Source: Betaproteobacteria bacterium (GTDB taxonomy: Bacteria > Pseudomonadota > Gammaproteobacteria > Burkholderiales > SG8-39). From it: 55,836 nt of DNA. A program made the position numbers and the translations under genes. The stretch covers positions 1 through 55,836 of the forward strand of contig VBBY01000053.1 of the NCBI GenBank assembly GCA_005881595.1, written 5' to 3'. Under the pieces are notes generated by a model. The model worked only from the letters and a program-made list of their open reading frames with translations, was not told where the DNA came from and searched no databases. Shown here in pieces: positions 45,868 through 54,616 of this stretch (positions within the stretch are counted from its first letter, which is position 1; each line of letters begins with the position of its first letter).

Positions 45868-47275
45868 GCGGCCCGCGCTCGCCGCAGGGCGCCAGGCGGT
45901 CCGCAGCTATCGCGACCTGGCAGCGCGCGTTTGCGGGATCAGCTTCTCCCTGAAATCCAGGTTCAAGCTCGCGCAGGGCGAGCGCGTCGCGCTGGCGATG
46001 AAGAACTGCCCGCAGTACTACGAGGTGCTTTTCGGCTGCTGGCACGCCGGCCTGGCCGCCGTGCCGATGAACGCCAAGCTCCACGCCAGGGAATTCGCCT
46101 ACATCCTCGAGAATGCAGGCGCTCGGCTCTGCGTCGTCAGCCCGGAGCTGCAGGCGGCGATTCCGCGCGGCATCCTGGCGAGCGAATTGGAGTCGGATGA
46201 AGAAGCGGTTCCGGCCGATGTTCGCCCTGACGATGCCGCCTGGCTGTTCTACACCAGCGGCACCACGGGAGTGCCGAAAGGCGCGGTGCTCACGCACCGC
46301 AACCTGTGGGCCCAGACCCTGGCGTATTTCGCCGACATCGACAAGCTCGGGCCGCGCGACGCGGTGCTGCACGCGGCGCCGCTGTCCCACGGCTCCGGCC
46401 TCTACGGCCTGCCGCACTTCGCCGCCGGCGCGGTGAACGTGATCCCGGAAAGCGGCCACTTCGAGCCGCAGGAGATTTTCGACCTGCTCGATCACTGGCA
46501 GAACACGTCGTTCTTCGCCGCGCCGACGATGATCGTCCGGCTGCTCTCCAGCGCGGGCGCGCGCACGCCGCGCCACCTGAAGACCCTCATCTATGGCGGC
46601 GCGCCGATGTATGTCGCCGATTCGCTGCGCGCGATCGACCTGTTCGGGCCGCGCCTCTACCAGCTCTACGGGCAAGGGGAAGCGCCTATGACCATCACCG
46701 GACTTCCTCAGGAGCTTCACAGCAAGAATTCTGTCGAGCGCCTTTCCACCTGCGGTTTCGCGCGCACCGGCGTAGAAGTCAGGATCGTCGACGCCGCCGA
46801 CGACGCTGTTCAGTGCGGGGAAACAGGTGAAATCGTGACCCGCTCCGATTGCGTCATGGCGGGCTACTGGAACAATCCCGCGGCCACCGAAACAACCTTG
46901 CGCGGCGGCTGGCTGCATACCGGCGACCTCGGCAGCCTCGACGCCGCGGGCTTTCTCACCATCAAGGACCGCTCGAAGGACATGATCATCTCGGGCGGCT
47001 CGAACATCTACCCGCGCGAGATCGAGGAAGTGCTGCTCAGGCACCCGGCGGTCGCCGAGTGCTCGGTCGTCGGCAGGCCGCACCCCGAATGGGGCGAGGA
47101 AGTGGTGGCCTTCATTGTTTCAACGGCCCGCGTCAGCCCCGAGGACCTGGATCTGCTGTGCAGGGAGAATATCGCCCGCTTCAAGCGGCCGCGCGAGTAC
47201 CGCTTCGTGGACAGCCTGCCGAAGAACCACTACGGCAAGGTGCTGAAGACCGAGCTGCGCGCGCAGCTTGCCTAG
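45821..47275 (+). CDS. class I adenylate-forming acyl-CoA ligase
   Basis: A 484-residue AMP-forming ligase. The P-loop FYTSGTTGVPKGAVLTHRN is near residue 143, YGQGEAPMTITG near 286, HTGDLGSLDAAGFLTIKDRSKDMIISGG at the hinge, and the catalytic Lys in KNHYGKVLKTEL at the C-terminus. It belongs to the broad fatty or aryl acyl-CoA synthetase class. The substrate is not determinable. ATG at 45821 lies within tatD, so the 3' end of tatD encodes both proteins in different frames. Confidence 0.92.
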   Translation: MNLAHLLLQSARRLPERPALAAGRQAVRSYRDLAARVCGISFSLKSRFKLAQGERVALAMKNCPQYYEVLFGCWHAGLAAVPMNAKLHAREFAYILENAGARLCVVSPELQAAIPRGILASELESDEEAVPADVRPDDAAWLFYTSGTTGVPKGAVLTHRNLWAQTLAYFADIDKLGPRDAVLHAAPLSHGSGLYGLPHFAAGAVNVIPESGHFEPQEIFDLLDHWQNTSFFAAPTMIVRLLSSAGARTPRHLKTLIYGGAPMYVADSLRAIDLFGPRLYQLYGQGEAPMTITGLPQELHSKNSVERLSTCGFARTGVEVRIVDAADDAVQCGETGEIVTRSDCVMAGYWNNPAATETTLRGGWLHTGDLGSLDAAGFLTIKDRSKDMIISGGSNIYPREIEEVLLRHPAVAECSVVGRPHPEWGEEVVAFIVSTARVSPEDLDLLCRENIARFKRPREYRFVDSLPKNHYGKVLKTELRAQLA

Positions 47276-47766
47276 GGATTGCAGCAGTCGCCCAGACGGT
47301 AGTCCGGGTCGCTCATCTTGTAGACCTCGCGCACGATTCCGTCCGGCGAGGCCTGCACGTACACCGCATAGGGAACCGGGCTCGAAACGCTGCGCATGCG
47401 GTACTCGAGGATCTCGCGTTGCATCCGCTGGAAGTTCGTGTCCGTATACGGCGGGCCGAAAAGCTCGCGCACTTCGTCGAGCCGCGTTTTGCCGGGAACG
47501 ATCCTCGCGAGGTTCTCGTCGGTGAGCCGCTGCTCGATCGCGACCAGGCGTGCGTCCGAGCCGAAGCGCGCGACGTAGGTTGCCTGGCCATAGGGCTGCC
47601 GCGGGAAGTAAAGCCAGGTCTCGCCGTCGTGGACGCGCTTGTCGGCTGCAGGACCCATCACGCGCTCGACTTCGGCTGCGGGGGTGCCGGGCGCGAGGCC
47701 GCGGCCGTCGAAGCTCGCGCAGCCCGCAACGATTAGCACCGCAATTGCCGTCAGCAGAAATTTCAT
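47272..47766 (-). CDS. BamE/SmpA-like lipoprotein, copy 2 of a tandem pair
   Basis: A 164-residue lipoprotein with the lipobox IVAGC. The mature part has GLAPGTPAAEVERVMGPAADKR, ETWLYFPRQPYGQATYVARFG and GKTRLDEVRELFGPPYTDTNF, the repeated helix-turn pattern of BamE/SmpA domains. The C-terminus DYRLGDCCNP carries a Cys pair absent from its paralogue. ATG at 47766 is chosen because AGGAG is six bases upstream; another ATG at 47772 directly abuts that Shine-Dalgarno. It lies two bases after copy 1. Confidence 0.82.
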   Translation of the reverse strand: MKFLLTAIAVLIVAGCASFDGRGLAPGTPAAEVERVMGPAADKRVHDGETWLYFPRQPYGQATYVARFGSDARLVAIEQRLTDENLARIVPGKTRLDEVRELFGPPYTDTNFQRMQREILEYRMRSVSSPVPYAVYVQASPDGIVREVYKMSDPDYRLGDCCNP

Positions 47767-47768
47767 GC

Positions 47769-48278
47769 TCATCTCCTGAAGCTCGTGCGGTGGCCGGCGC
47801 CAAGCCGCGGAATTTCCGGATCGTCCATATAGTAGACCTCGCGCACGACGCGGTCGGGCGAGAGCTGAACGAAGAGCGCCTTGGGAAACGGGAACACCTG
47901 CATCTTGTAGGTCCAGATCTCGCGCTCCATGCGGGCAAACTGGTCCACCCGGTACGGCGGCCCGACGAGGTCGAGGACCTGATCGGCGGTGGTCTTGCCG
48001 CGCTCGATCCTGGCGATGTTCTCCTCGGTGAGCCGTTGCTCGATGGCAACCAGCCTGCCGTCGGCGCCGACGCGCGCCGCGTAGCTTCCGTCGCCGTAAG
48101 GCATCCGCGGAAACCACAGCACGGTCTCGCCGTCCGGCCCGGGGCGCTTGGCCGCCGCGGGGCCCATGACCGCTTCGACCTCGGCTGCGCTCGACTGGCC
48201 GGGCGCCAGCCCGCGGCCGGAATAGCTCGCGCACCCGGCGAGCAGGACCACGCATACCGCGGCGATGATCGTTTTCAT
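47769..48278 (-). CDS. BamE/SmpA-like lipoprotein, copy 1 of a tandem pair
   Basis: A 169-residue lipoprotein with the lipobox LLAGC, clearly paralogous to the next gene. Shared segments include GRGLAPGQSSAAEVEAVMGPAA, LVAIEQRLTEENIARIERGKT and DRVVREVYYMDDP. It may sit in the outer membrane, but it need not be part of the BAM complex. It begins in a four-base overlap with the aconitase X small subunit gene upstream, forming a four-gene block with both aconitase X subunits. Confidence 0.82.
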   Translation of the reverse strand: MKTIIAAVCVVLLAGCASYSGRGLAPGQSSAAEVEAVMGPAAAKRPGPDGETVLWFPRMPYGDGSYAARVGADGRLVAIEQRLTEENIARIERGKTTADQVLDLVGPPYRVDQFARMEREIWTYKMQVFPFPKALFVQLSPDRVVREVYYMDDPEIPRLGAGHRTSFRR

Positions 48279-48688
48279 GCCTGTCTCCGGACCACTTCAA
48301 TCAGCTTACGCGCCGGGTCGACGCGCACCCAGTCGCCGCTGCGGAACACTTCGCCCGGATGCGGCGTCCAGCCTGCGGTGATCGGGATGCCGGCGAACAC
48401 CGCGCCCTGCACCATCACCGGATTGGTCACACCGAATATGAACGCTTTGGGAGCGATTTTCTTCCACTTGATGTCGTAAAAAGCCCAGCCGGCGGCGATG
48501 CCGCCTTTGGCGGTCGGAAAAAAACAGACCTTGTCGACGATGCTCATGCCTTCGAGCTTGTGGCCCGGCTTGGTGATTATTCCAGACCAGCGATCCAAGT
48601 CATAGCGAGGCGAGAAGCCTTCCTCGGAGATGAGCGCCTCGCCTTCCACTATCGCGCCATAAGCTTGCCCGACCCTGACAATGCTCAC
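48275..48688 (-). CDS. aconitase X small (swivel) subunit
   Basis: A 137-residue DUF126/AcnX swivel-domain protein that would cap the active site of the large subunit. It has GQAYGAIVEGEALISEEGFSPRYDLDR and KAFIFGVTNPVMVQGAVFAGIPI. The Ser-rich loop usual in AcnX small subunits is replaced by GGIAAGWAFYDIKW, so substrate or chemistry may differ from characterised hydroxyproline or mevalonate-5-phosphate dehydratases. The GTG start at 48688 overlaps the large-subunit stop (GTGA). Confidence 0.85.
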   Translation of the reverse strand: MSIVRVGQAYGAIVEGEALISEEGFSPRYDLDRWSGIITKPGHKLEGMSIVDKVCFFPTAKGGIAAGWAFYDIKWKKIAPKAFIFGVTNPVMVQGAVFAGIPITAGWTPHPGEVFRSGDWVRVDPARKLIEVVRRQA

Positions 48689-49905
48689 CTCAACTCCCCG
48701 CTGCAGGCGATCTCGACGCAGTCCGCGGTGCGGCGCAGGATCGTGTTGAAGCGGTGCGCGCCGATGATGTTCACGATCTTCGCCGAGTTCGACACCATGT
48801 TGGTCCAGCGGTTCGCGCGGCGCAGGGACGACAGGTTCTGCAGGATATAGAAGCACACGCCTTCCAGGATAGTCACCCCGGCGCCCTCGAGGACTTTCGC
48901 GTAGCCCAGCGCGCGCGAGCGCGCCAGCACCGCGGCGTTGGTCGTCACGAAGCACGACGACCCCTCCTTCACCTTGCGGCCGTCGAAGAGCTGCGCCAGC
49001 CCCTTCATCTCCAGCAGCGACTGCTGCGGCCCGGAGAACACGACCAGGCGCGCGTCGCCGTCCCCCAGGCTATAACCGGCATAAACGTTCTGGATGTCTT
49101 TTTCTGAAACTGCGAATTTCTGTTCAGGTATTTCGGACGGAGCTTCGGGCGTGACGCCCACGAAATGAAACATTGCCATCGAGCCGTAGCTCGCGAGGGC
49201 GGCGCCGAGATGCTTGAGCTCATCGGCCGTCGGCGTGCGCCGATAGCCATGAAACACCGGCACGGCGAAGTAATCCTGGCGCGATTCGCCCACCAGCTTG
49301 CCCACCGCCCCCCAGTCGGCCAGATCGTCGAGCGTTGCACGCAGCTCGACTGAAAACGTCCCTTTCCTGTGGTCGTCGAGATGAAATCCATACTCCGGAG
49401 TGCGGCCGGTCAGCGCGGCGGCAAGCGCCGCAGGGCCGGACTCGAAGTTCGAGCGCGCGCCGAATACCGAATTCGCGTAGATCACGGTTCCGGTGTCGCC
49501 CCAGGCGACGTGCTCGCCGAGGCGCGGCTGGTACCCGGTCTGGTAGTTGATGCAGGTGTCGGTGGTGACGACCTCCATGCGCCGCAGGCACTGGATGAGC
49601 TCGCGCTCCTTCGCCACCTCGGCTGGGTCCTGCCCCAGCCGCTCGCAGTGCGCGAAATCGATGCAGCGCGCGTTCGTGGTCGCGCCGACGCGGCAGCGCG
49701 CGCCGAGGCGCACTTCCTCGCGCAGGAACTCGAGGCCGCCGTCGCCCATCACCTCGATGTCGCCCATCAGGTGGACATTGGTGACCGGAACCATGCGCTT
49801 TGCCTGCCAGAAGCGGCCGACCTCGACCTGGTACTCGAGCGCGCGCCTGGTCGCCTCCCCAAGCTTGCCGGCGAGGATCTCGCGTTCCTCGGCCGTCAAT
49901 TCCAA
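48685..49905 (-). CDS. aconitase X catalytic (large) subunit
   Basis: A 406-residue AcnX large subunit (DUF521). It has the expected LGARCRVGATTNARCIDF, TDTCINYQTG and GARSNFESGPAALAAALTGRTPEYG segments, with cysteines for a [2Fe-2S] or similar cluster. Family members dehydrate cis-3-hydroxy-L-proline or mevalonate 5-phosphate. This two-gene form with separate subunits is the bacterial and archaeal arrangement. The reaction here is not certain. Confidence 0.9.
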   Translation of the reverse strand: MELTAEEREILAGKLGEATRRALEYQVEVGRFWQAKRMVPVTNVHLMGDIEVMGDGGLEFLREEVRLGARCRVGATTNARCIDFAHCERLGQDPAEVAKERELIQCLRRMEVVTTDTCINYQTGYQPRLGEHVAWGDTGTVIYANSVFGARSNFESGPAALAAALTGRTPEYGFHLDDHRKGTFSVELRATLDDLADWGAVGKLVGESRQDYFAVPVFHGYRRTPTADELKHLGAALASYGSMAMFHFVGVTPEAPSEIPEQKFAVSEKDIQNVYAGYSLGDGDARLVVFSGPQQSLLEMKGLAQLFDGRKVKEGSSCFVTTNAAVLARSRALGYAKVLEGAGVTILEGVCFYILQNLSSLRRANRWTNMVSNSAKIVNIIGAHRFNTILRRTADCVEIACSGELR

Positions 49906-49908
49906 GCG

Positions 49909-50247
49909 CTATTCGCCCTTGCCGGGCTCCGCCGTGAAGTACTTTTCGAACTTGCCCGGCTCATCCTTGTGGGCATCGGCATCCGGCGGCGGGGTTCCCT
50001 TGCGCGTGATGTTCGGCCACTTCACCGAGAAATCGGCGTTCATCTTGAGCCACTTCTCCGCCTTGGGGTCCGAGTCGGGAAGGATCGCCTTGGGCGGGCA
50101 CTCCGGCTCGCAGACCCCGCAGTCGATGCACTCGTCGGGGTGGATCACCAGCATGTTCTCGCCCTCGTAGAAGCAGTCGACGGGGCAGACCTCGATGCAG
50201 TCCATGTACTTGCACTTGATGCAGTCTTCGGTGACGACGTAGGTCAT
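49909..50247 (-). CDS. fdxA: 7Fe-8S ferredoxin FdxA
   Basis: A 112-residue ferredoxin with the FdxA layout. The first cluster motif is [17 protein letters not shown] near residues 9-25, and the second is [12 protein letters not shown] near 40-51. It would carry one [3Fe-4S] and one [4Fe-4S] cluster. It ends three bases before the aconitase X gene, so it may be co-transcribed and support that enzyme's cluster. In many betaproteobacteria fdxA is a stand-alone housekeeping gene. Confidence 0.95.
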   Translation of the reverse strand: MTYVVTEDCIKCKYMDCIEVCPVDCFYEGENMLVIHPDECIDCGVCEPECPPKAILPDSDPKAEKWLKMNADFSVKWPNITRKGTPPPDADAHKDEPGKFEKYFTAEPGKGE

Positions 50248-50288
50248 GCATTGATTATCGCATTCCGCGCCCCCACTTTCGCCATGTC

Positions 50289-51020
50289 ATGGAAGTGGGA
50301 ATAAGCAATTTCCAGCAGGAAGTGATCGACTCGTCGGCCAGGCAGCCGGTGGTCGTCGACTTCTGGGCGCCGTGGTGCGCGCCATGCCGCGCGCTCACCC
50401 CGGTGCTGGAAAAGCTCGAGCGCGAATACGCCGGCCGCTTCAAGCTCGTCAAGATCAACGTCGACGAGAACCAGGAGCTCGCCGAGGCCTTGCAGGTGCG
50501 CTCGATCCCCGCCGTGTTCGCGTTCCGCGACGGCAGGCCGCTCGGGCACTTCCTCGGCGCGCTGCCGGAATCGCAGGTGCGCGCCTTCATCGAGCAGGCT
50601 CTGCCCTCGCCCTTCATCGAGGTGATGGACCGCGCGGAAAGGCTTATCGAGGAAGGGCGCGTCGACGACGCGGAAAAGCTGCTGGCCGGGGTGCCGCCGA
50701 ACATCGACTGGGATACGCGGCTCGAGGCGCTGCGCGCCGCGGTGAGCTTCGCGCGCTCCGGGGCGAACGACGGCGAGCTGAAAGCTAAGCTCGCCGCCAA
50801 TCCGGATGACCACGAGGCGCGGCTCACGCTGGCGCAGCTCCATGCCGGCGCTCGGCGCTACCGCGAGGCCATGGACCAGCTGCTCGAGATCGTGCAAAGA
50901 GACAAGAACTGGCGCGACGGCGAGGCGCGCAGGCAATTGCTCACGCTGTTTACTCTGGCAGCGGGCGAACCCGACCTGGTTTCGGAGTACCGTAGGAAGC
51001 TGGCGACAGCCCTGTACTAG
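50289..51020 (+). CDS. cnoX: thioredoxin-domain co-chaperone (CnoX/YbbN type)
   Basis: A 243-residue protein. The thioredoxin domain (about 1-108) has an active-site WAPWCAPCRALTPVLEKL, a CxxC form that should be redox active, unlike E. coli CnoX, whose motif is SQHC. A TPR-like C-terminal region follows (about 118-243), with EEGRVDDAEKLLAGVP and HEARLTLAQLHAGARRYREAMDQLLEIV. Members protect substrates from oxidative aggregation and pass them to DnaK or GroEL. It is divergent from fdxA. Confidence 0.93.
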   Translation: MEVGISNFQQEVIDSSARQPVVVDFWAPWCAPCRALTPVLEKLEREYAGRFKLVKINVDENQELAEALQVRSIPAVFAFRDGRPLGHFLGALPESQVRAFIEQALPSPFIEVMDRAERLIEEGRVDDAEKLLAGVPPNIDWDTRLEALRAAVSFARSGANDGELKAKLAANPDDHEARLTLAQLHAGARRYREAMDQLLEIVQRDKNWRDGEARRQLLTLFTLAAGEPDLVSEYRRKLATALY

Positions 51021-51026
51021 GTTCGC

Positions 51027-51752
51027 GTGCGCATCTCGATCGTCGTCCCGGCCTTCAACGAGGAGCGGCTTTTTGCCGACTCGCTGCGCAGCATGCGCTC
51101 CGCCATGGAAGCCTTCGCCGAGCGCGGCTGGCCGGCCGAGCTGATCGTTTGCGACAACAATTCCGACGACCGCACGGCAGAGATTGCGCGGGCTGCCGGC
51201 GCGCGCGTCGTCTTCGAGCCCGTCAACCAGATCGCGCGTGCGCGAAACACGGGCGCCGCTCATGCCGCGGGCGAATGGCTCATCTTCATCGACGCGGATT
51301 CGCAGCCGAGCCGGGAATTGTTCGCCGAGGCCGCCGAGGCGATGCAAGGCGGCCGTTGCCTTGCCGGGGGTGCAACGCTGGCGTTCCCGGGCTGCTCTGC
51401 GGTGGCCCGGGGATGGGTCGCCCTTTGGAACGCGGTAAGCAGGATGACGCGCTGGGCGGCGGGCTCCTTCGTCTTCTGCGAGGCTGCTGCGTTCCGGGAG
51501 CTGGGCGGCTTCAACGAGCAGCTCTACGCCGGCGAGGAAATCGACCTGTTCCGCAGGCTGAAGCGCCTGGCGCGCCGCAAGGCCCGCACGGTGGTGATTC
51601 TCCACCGCCACCCGTTGCACACCAGCGACCGCAAGCTGCGCCTCTACACGCGGCGCGAGCACCTCGCGTTCCTGCTCAGGACCTGCGCAAGCGCCGGCCG
51701 CACGCTGCGCCGGCGCGATCAATGCTCGGTCTGGTACGACGGCCGGCGTTGA
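51027..51752 (+). CDS. family 2 glycosyltransferase
   Basis: A 241-residue GT-A glycosyltransferase. It has the nucleotide-sugar motif ISIVVPAFNEERLF, the DNNSDDRTAEIA loop and the metal-binding DADSQPSRELF. A hydrophobic patch (WVALWNAVSRMT) could be a membrane contact. It has no export signal, and the acceptor is unknown. GTG at 51027 follows the cnoX stop by six bases. Its 3' end overlaps the convergent lipoprotein gene by 34 bases. Confidence 0.88.
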   Translation: MRISIVVPAFNEERLFADSLRSMRSAMEAFAERGWPAELIVCDNNSDDRTAEIARAAGARVVFEPVNQIARARNTGAAHAAGEWLIFIDADSQPSRELFAEAAEAMQGGRCLAGGATLAFPGCSAVARGWVALWNAVSRMTRWAAGSFVFCEAAAFRELGGFNEQLYAGEEIDLFRRLKRLARRKARTVVILHRHPLHTSDRKLRLYTRREHLAFLLRTCASAGRTLRRRDQCSVWYDGRR

Positions 51753-52243
51753 GCCAGCGCCGCGGCGCGAGCGGCACAGTCCGCCGGCACCCGGATATCG
51801 GCCGATACGCCGGAGCAGCGGACGCCCACCTGCATGGCGAGGCTCAGCTGCCACTCGGATTCCGCGCCGCGCAGGAGCGCGGGGCTCGGATAGCTGGGCG
51901 GATACGGGCGGTAGGCGCAGCCGCGCGCCATATCGAATTCGAAGGCGCAGAACTGCTCCTGCTTCTGGGAGCCGATCACCGACGTGCCCTTGACGATCAC
52001 CCGGTGCTGCCCGGGAAGCATCCTCGCCTCGTACTTCGGTCCGGGATAGCCGACGCCGTCGACGGCGGCGATCTGGACGTCGGCGACGCTCACCCAATCG
52101 CGCTCAAAGGCGCTTTCCACGATCGCCAGCTCCGCCTTGGGCCGCGCGGGCCCTTCGTACGCCTTGATCGGCTCGACGGCCGCGCAGCCGCCGAGCGCGA
52201 GAATCGCCAGCAGCGCCAGCAGGCGGCGGTGGGACAGGATCAT
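51719..52243 (-). CDS. hypothetical lipoprotein
   Basis: A 174-residue lipoprotein with the lipobox LALGGC near residue 20. The mature domain has WVSVADVQIAAVDGVGY, MLPGQHRVIVKG and FCAFEFDMARGCAYRP, with several cysteines that may form disulfides. I do not recognise a family. The start at 52243 overlaps the MFS stop by four bases (ATGA), which supports it as a real gene at the end of the rtcB operon. Confidence 0.75.
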   Translation of the reverse strand: MILSHRRLLALLAILALGGCAAVEPIKAYEGPARPKAELAIVESAFERDWVSVADVQIAAVDGVGYPGPKYEARMLPGQHRVIVKGTSVIGSQKQEQFCAFEFDMARGCAYRPYPPSYPSPALLRGAESEWQLSLAMQVGVRCSGVSADIRVPADCAARAAALAQRRPSYQTEH

Positions 52244-53427
52244 GCAGAGGCCCTTTCGGTCTTGACGAGCAGCGCGTACGAGGCGAAAGATATCGCAGCG
52301 CAGGCGGCGACGACCACCGCCATCGGCACGGCGCCTCGCGCGTGGATCCAGCCCACCGCGGCGCTCGCCACGACGCCGGTCAGCGCCTGGCTCGCCCCAA
52401 GCAGCGACGACGCCCCGCCGGCGCGATCGCCGAAAGGCGCCAAGGTGACCGCCGAGGCGTTGGAGGCGATCAGGCCGAGGCTGGCGACGGCGAGGAACAG
52501 CGCCCCGAACACCCCTGCGAACCCCGCAATGCCGGTCAGCGCGCAGGCGAGGAGCAACAGCGCCGCCACGCCGAGCAGGCACACGCCCCAGCCCAGCACC
52601 CGGCGCGGCCCGCGTCCGGCCAGCAGCCTGCGGTTGAGCTGGGACACGGTGATGAAGCCGAGCGCGTTCGCGCCGAAATACCAGCCGAACCGATCGGCGG
52701 GGACGCTGAAGAACCGGATGAAGACGAACGGGGCGGCGGCAAGGTAGGCGAAGAAAGCGCCGAACGCCGCAATGAACACCAGGGTCGGCCCGAGAAAGCG
52801 CCGGTCGCGCGTCAGTGGCAGGATGCCGGCCAGCGCGCGGCCGACCGAGGGAGCGCGCGCGTCGGGCGGGTGTGATTCCTCGAGAAACAGGAATACCACC
52901 GCAACGCAGAACAGCGCGTACGCGGCGAGCACGAAGAAAATCCAGTGCCACGAGCCGCTCACCAGGAGCCAGCCGCCGGCGAGCGGCGCGAGGATCGGCG
53001 CGACGCCCATGACCAGCATCATGAGCGACAGCACGCGGGCCGACTGCAGGGCGTCGAACCGGTCGCGGATCACCGCGCGAATGACGACCATGCCCGCCGA
53101 GCCGCCCAGCGCCTGGGCGAAGCGCAGCAGCACGAAGCTGTCGATGCTGTGGGCGAGCGCGCAGCCCGCCGACGCGAGCGCGAACAGGCCGAGCCCGGCG
53201 AGGAGCGGGCGCTTCCGCCCGAAGCGGTCCGTGAGCGGGCCGAAGGCGAGCTGCCCCAGCCCCATGCCGAACAAGTAAGCCGACACGGTGTGCTGCACGC
53301 GCGCCGTGCTGGCCGCGAATTCCGCTTCCAGGGTCGGCAGCGCCGGCAGGTACATGTCCAGGGCGAGCGGACCGGTCGCCATGACCGCCCCGAGCACGAG
53401 CGTGAGCCGGGCTATCCCTTCACGCAC
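52240..53427 (-). CDS. Bcr/CflA-family MFS multidrug transporter
   Basis: A 395-residue inner-membrane pump with twelve helices. The N-terminus GPLALDMYLPALPTLEAEF and the DRFGRKRPLLAGL loop are the Bcr/CflA hallmarks. GTG at 53427 is the likely start. It overlaps the last 16 bases of rtcB. The longer frame upstream is antisense-free shadow of rtcB. Confidence 0.9.
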   Translation of the reverse strand: MREGIARLTLVLGAVMATGPLALDMYLPALPTLEAEFAASTARVQHTVSAYLFGMGLGQLAFGPLTDRFGRKRPLLAGLGLFALASAGCALAHSIDSFVLLRFAQALGGSAGMVVIRAVIRDRFDALQSARVLSLMMLVMGVAPILAPLAGGWLLVSGSWHWIFFVLAAYALFCVAVVFLFLEESHPPDARAPSVGRALAGILPLTRDRRFLGPTLVFIAAFGAFFAYLAAAPFVFIRFFSVPADRFGWYFGANALGFITVSQLNRRLLAGRGPRRVLGWGVCLLGVAALLLLACALTGIAGFAGVFGALFLAVASLGLIASNASAVTLAPFGDRAGGASSLLGASQALTGVVASAAVGWIHARGAVPMAVVVAACAAISFASYALLVKTERASA

Positions 53428-54608
53428 AGCACCTGCTTGAGAGTGTGCAGCGGCTCGACGAGGTCGGCCTGGTTGGCCATCACCTCGTCGATGTCCTTGT
53501 AGGCGCCGGGGATCTCGTCGAGCACGCCCTTGTCCTTTCGACACACGACTCCTGCCGTCTGCTGCTCCAAGTCTGCAACGGAAAACCTTTTCTGGGCGGC
53601 GTGGCGACTCATGCGGCGTCCCGCGCCGTGGGCGCAGGACTGGAAGCTCTCGGCCGCGCCCTTGCCGCGCACGATGTAGCTGCGCGCCCCCATGCTGCCG
53701 GGGATGATGCCGAGCTCGCCCCGGCCGGCGCGGATCGCGCCCTTGCGCGTCAGCCAGACGTGCTCGCCGTAGTGGAACTCGCGCTCGACGTAGTTGTGGT
53801 GGCAGTTGACCGCCGCGTCGGTCGCCTCGAACGACGGCAGGTGCCGGCGCATCGCCTCGAGCACCAGGTCGATCATCTCGGCGCGGTTGGCGCGCGCGTA
53901 GTCCTGCGCCCAGCCGACCGCCGCCACGTAGTCGTCGAAGTGCTGCGCGCCCTCCGGGAAGTAGGCGAGATCGCGGTCGGGCAGCTGGACTTGATTTCTC
54001 TGCGCATCGCTTTTCGCCAATTCTATGAAATAGGATCCAATCGCGTTGCCGATGCCGCGGCTGCCCGAATGCAGCATCACCCACACGCGGCCCGCCTCGT
54101 CGAGGCAGACCTCGATGAAGTGGTTGCCGCCGCCGAGCGTGCCGAGCTGGTGCGTCCACCTGGAGCGCTTTCCCATCCGCTTCTCTATGCCGGGGTGTTT
54201 CTCGAGGATTCCCTTCAGCCCCTTGTGAAACTGCTTCGCCGCATGCGTGCGCACATCGCGGTCCTTGTGCTGGTCGAACCCCACGGGAACATCGCGTTCG
54301 ATCTGATGGAATATTTTCCTCAAGGACGTTTCATCCAGCTGGTTCCCTGAAAGCGAAAGACGCGTGGCCATCATTCCGCAGCCGATGTCCACGCCGACCG
54401 CCGCCGGGATGATGGCGCGCAGCGTCGGGATGACCGAGCCGACGCTCGCGCCGATGCCGAAATGCACGTCGGGCATCGCCGCGACGTGATGGTGCACGAT
54501 CGGCAGCGTCGAGATGTTGACGAGCTGCTGCCGCGCGACCGGCTCGATCTCGCCGGTATAGACCTTGACCGGGACGCGGCCCTCGTTGATCTCGGTGTGA
54601 ACCGGCAT
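53412..54608 (-). CDS. rtcB: RNA-splicing ligase RtcB
   Basis: A 398-residue GTP- and Mn2+-dependent RNA ligase that joins 2',3'-cyclic phosphate and 5'-OH ends. Active-site motifs are VGVDIGCGM (metal Cys), LGGGNHFIEVCLD, HSGSRGIGN, PGSMGARSYIV and SCAHGAGRRMSR, which includes the guanylylated His. No rtcA, rtcR or slipin gene is adjacent. It lies in a minus-strand run with an amidohydrolase and an MFS gene, so it is probably expressed constitutively. Confidence 0.96.
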   Translation of the reverse strand: MPVHTEINEGRVPVKVYTGEIEPVARQQLVNISTLPIVHHHVAAMPDVHFGIGASVGSVIPTLRAIIPAAVGVDIGCGMMATRLSLSGNQLDETSLRKIFHQIERDVPVGFDQHKDRDVRTHAAKQFHKGLKGILEKHPGIEKRMGKRSRWTHQLGTLGGGNHFIEVCLDEAGRVWVMLHSGSRGIGNAIGSYFIELAKSDAQRNQVQLPDRDLAYFPEGAQHFDDYVAAVGWAQDYARANRAEMIDLVLEAMRRHLPSFEATDAAVNCHHNYVEREFHYGEHVWLTRKGAIRAGRGELGIIPGSMGARSYIVRGKGAAESFQSCAHGAGRRMSRHAAQKRFSVADLEQQTAGVVCRKDKGVLDEIPGAYKDIDEVMANQADLVEPLHTLKQVLCVKG

Positions 54609-54616
54609 GGCCCAGT

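Noticed and set aside
50244-52097. Minus-strand open frame of 617 codons across cnoX and the glycosyltransferase gene
   Set aside because: It is antisense to two well-supported genes and shows Arg/Ala-rich noise.
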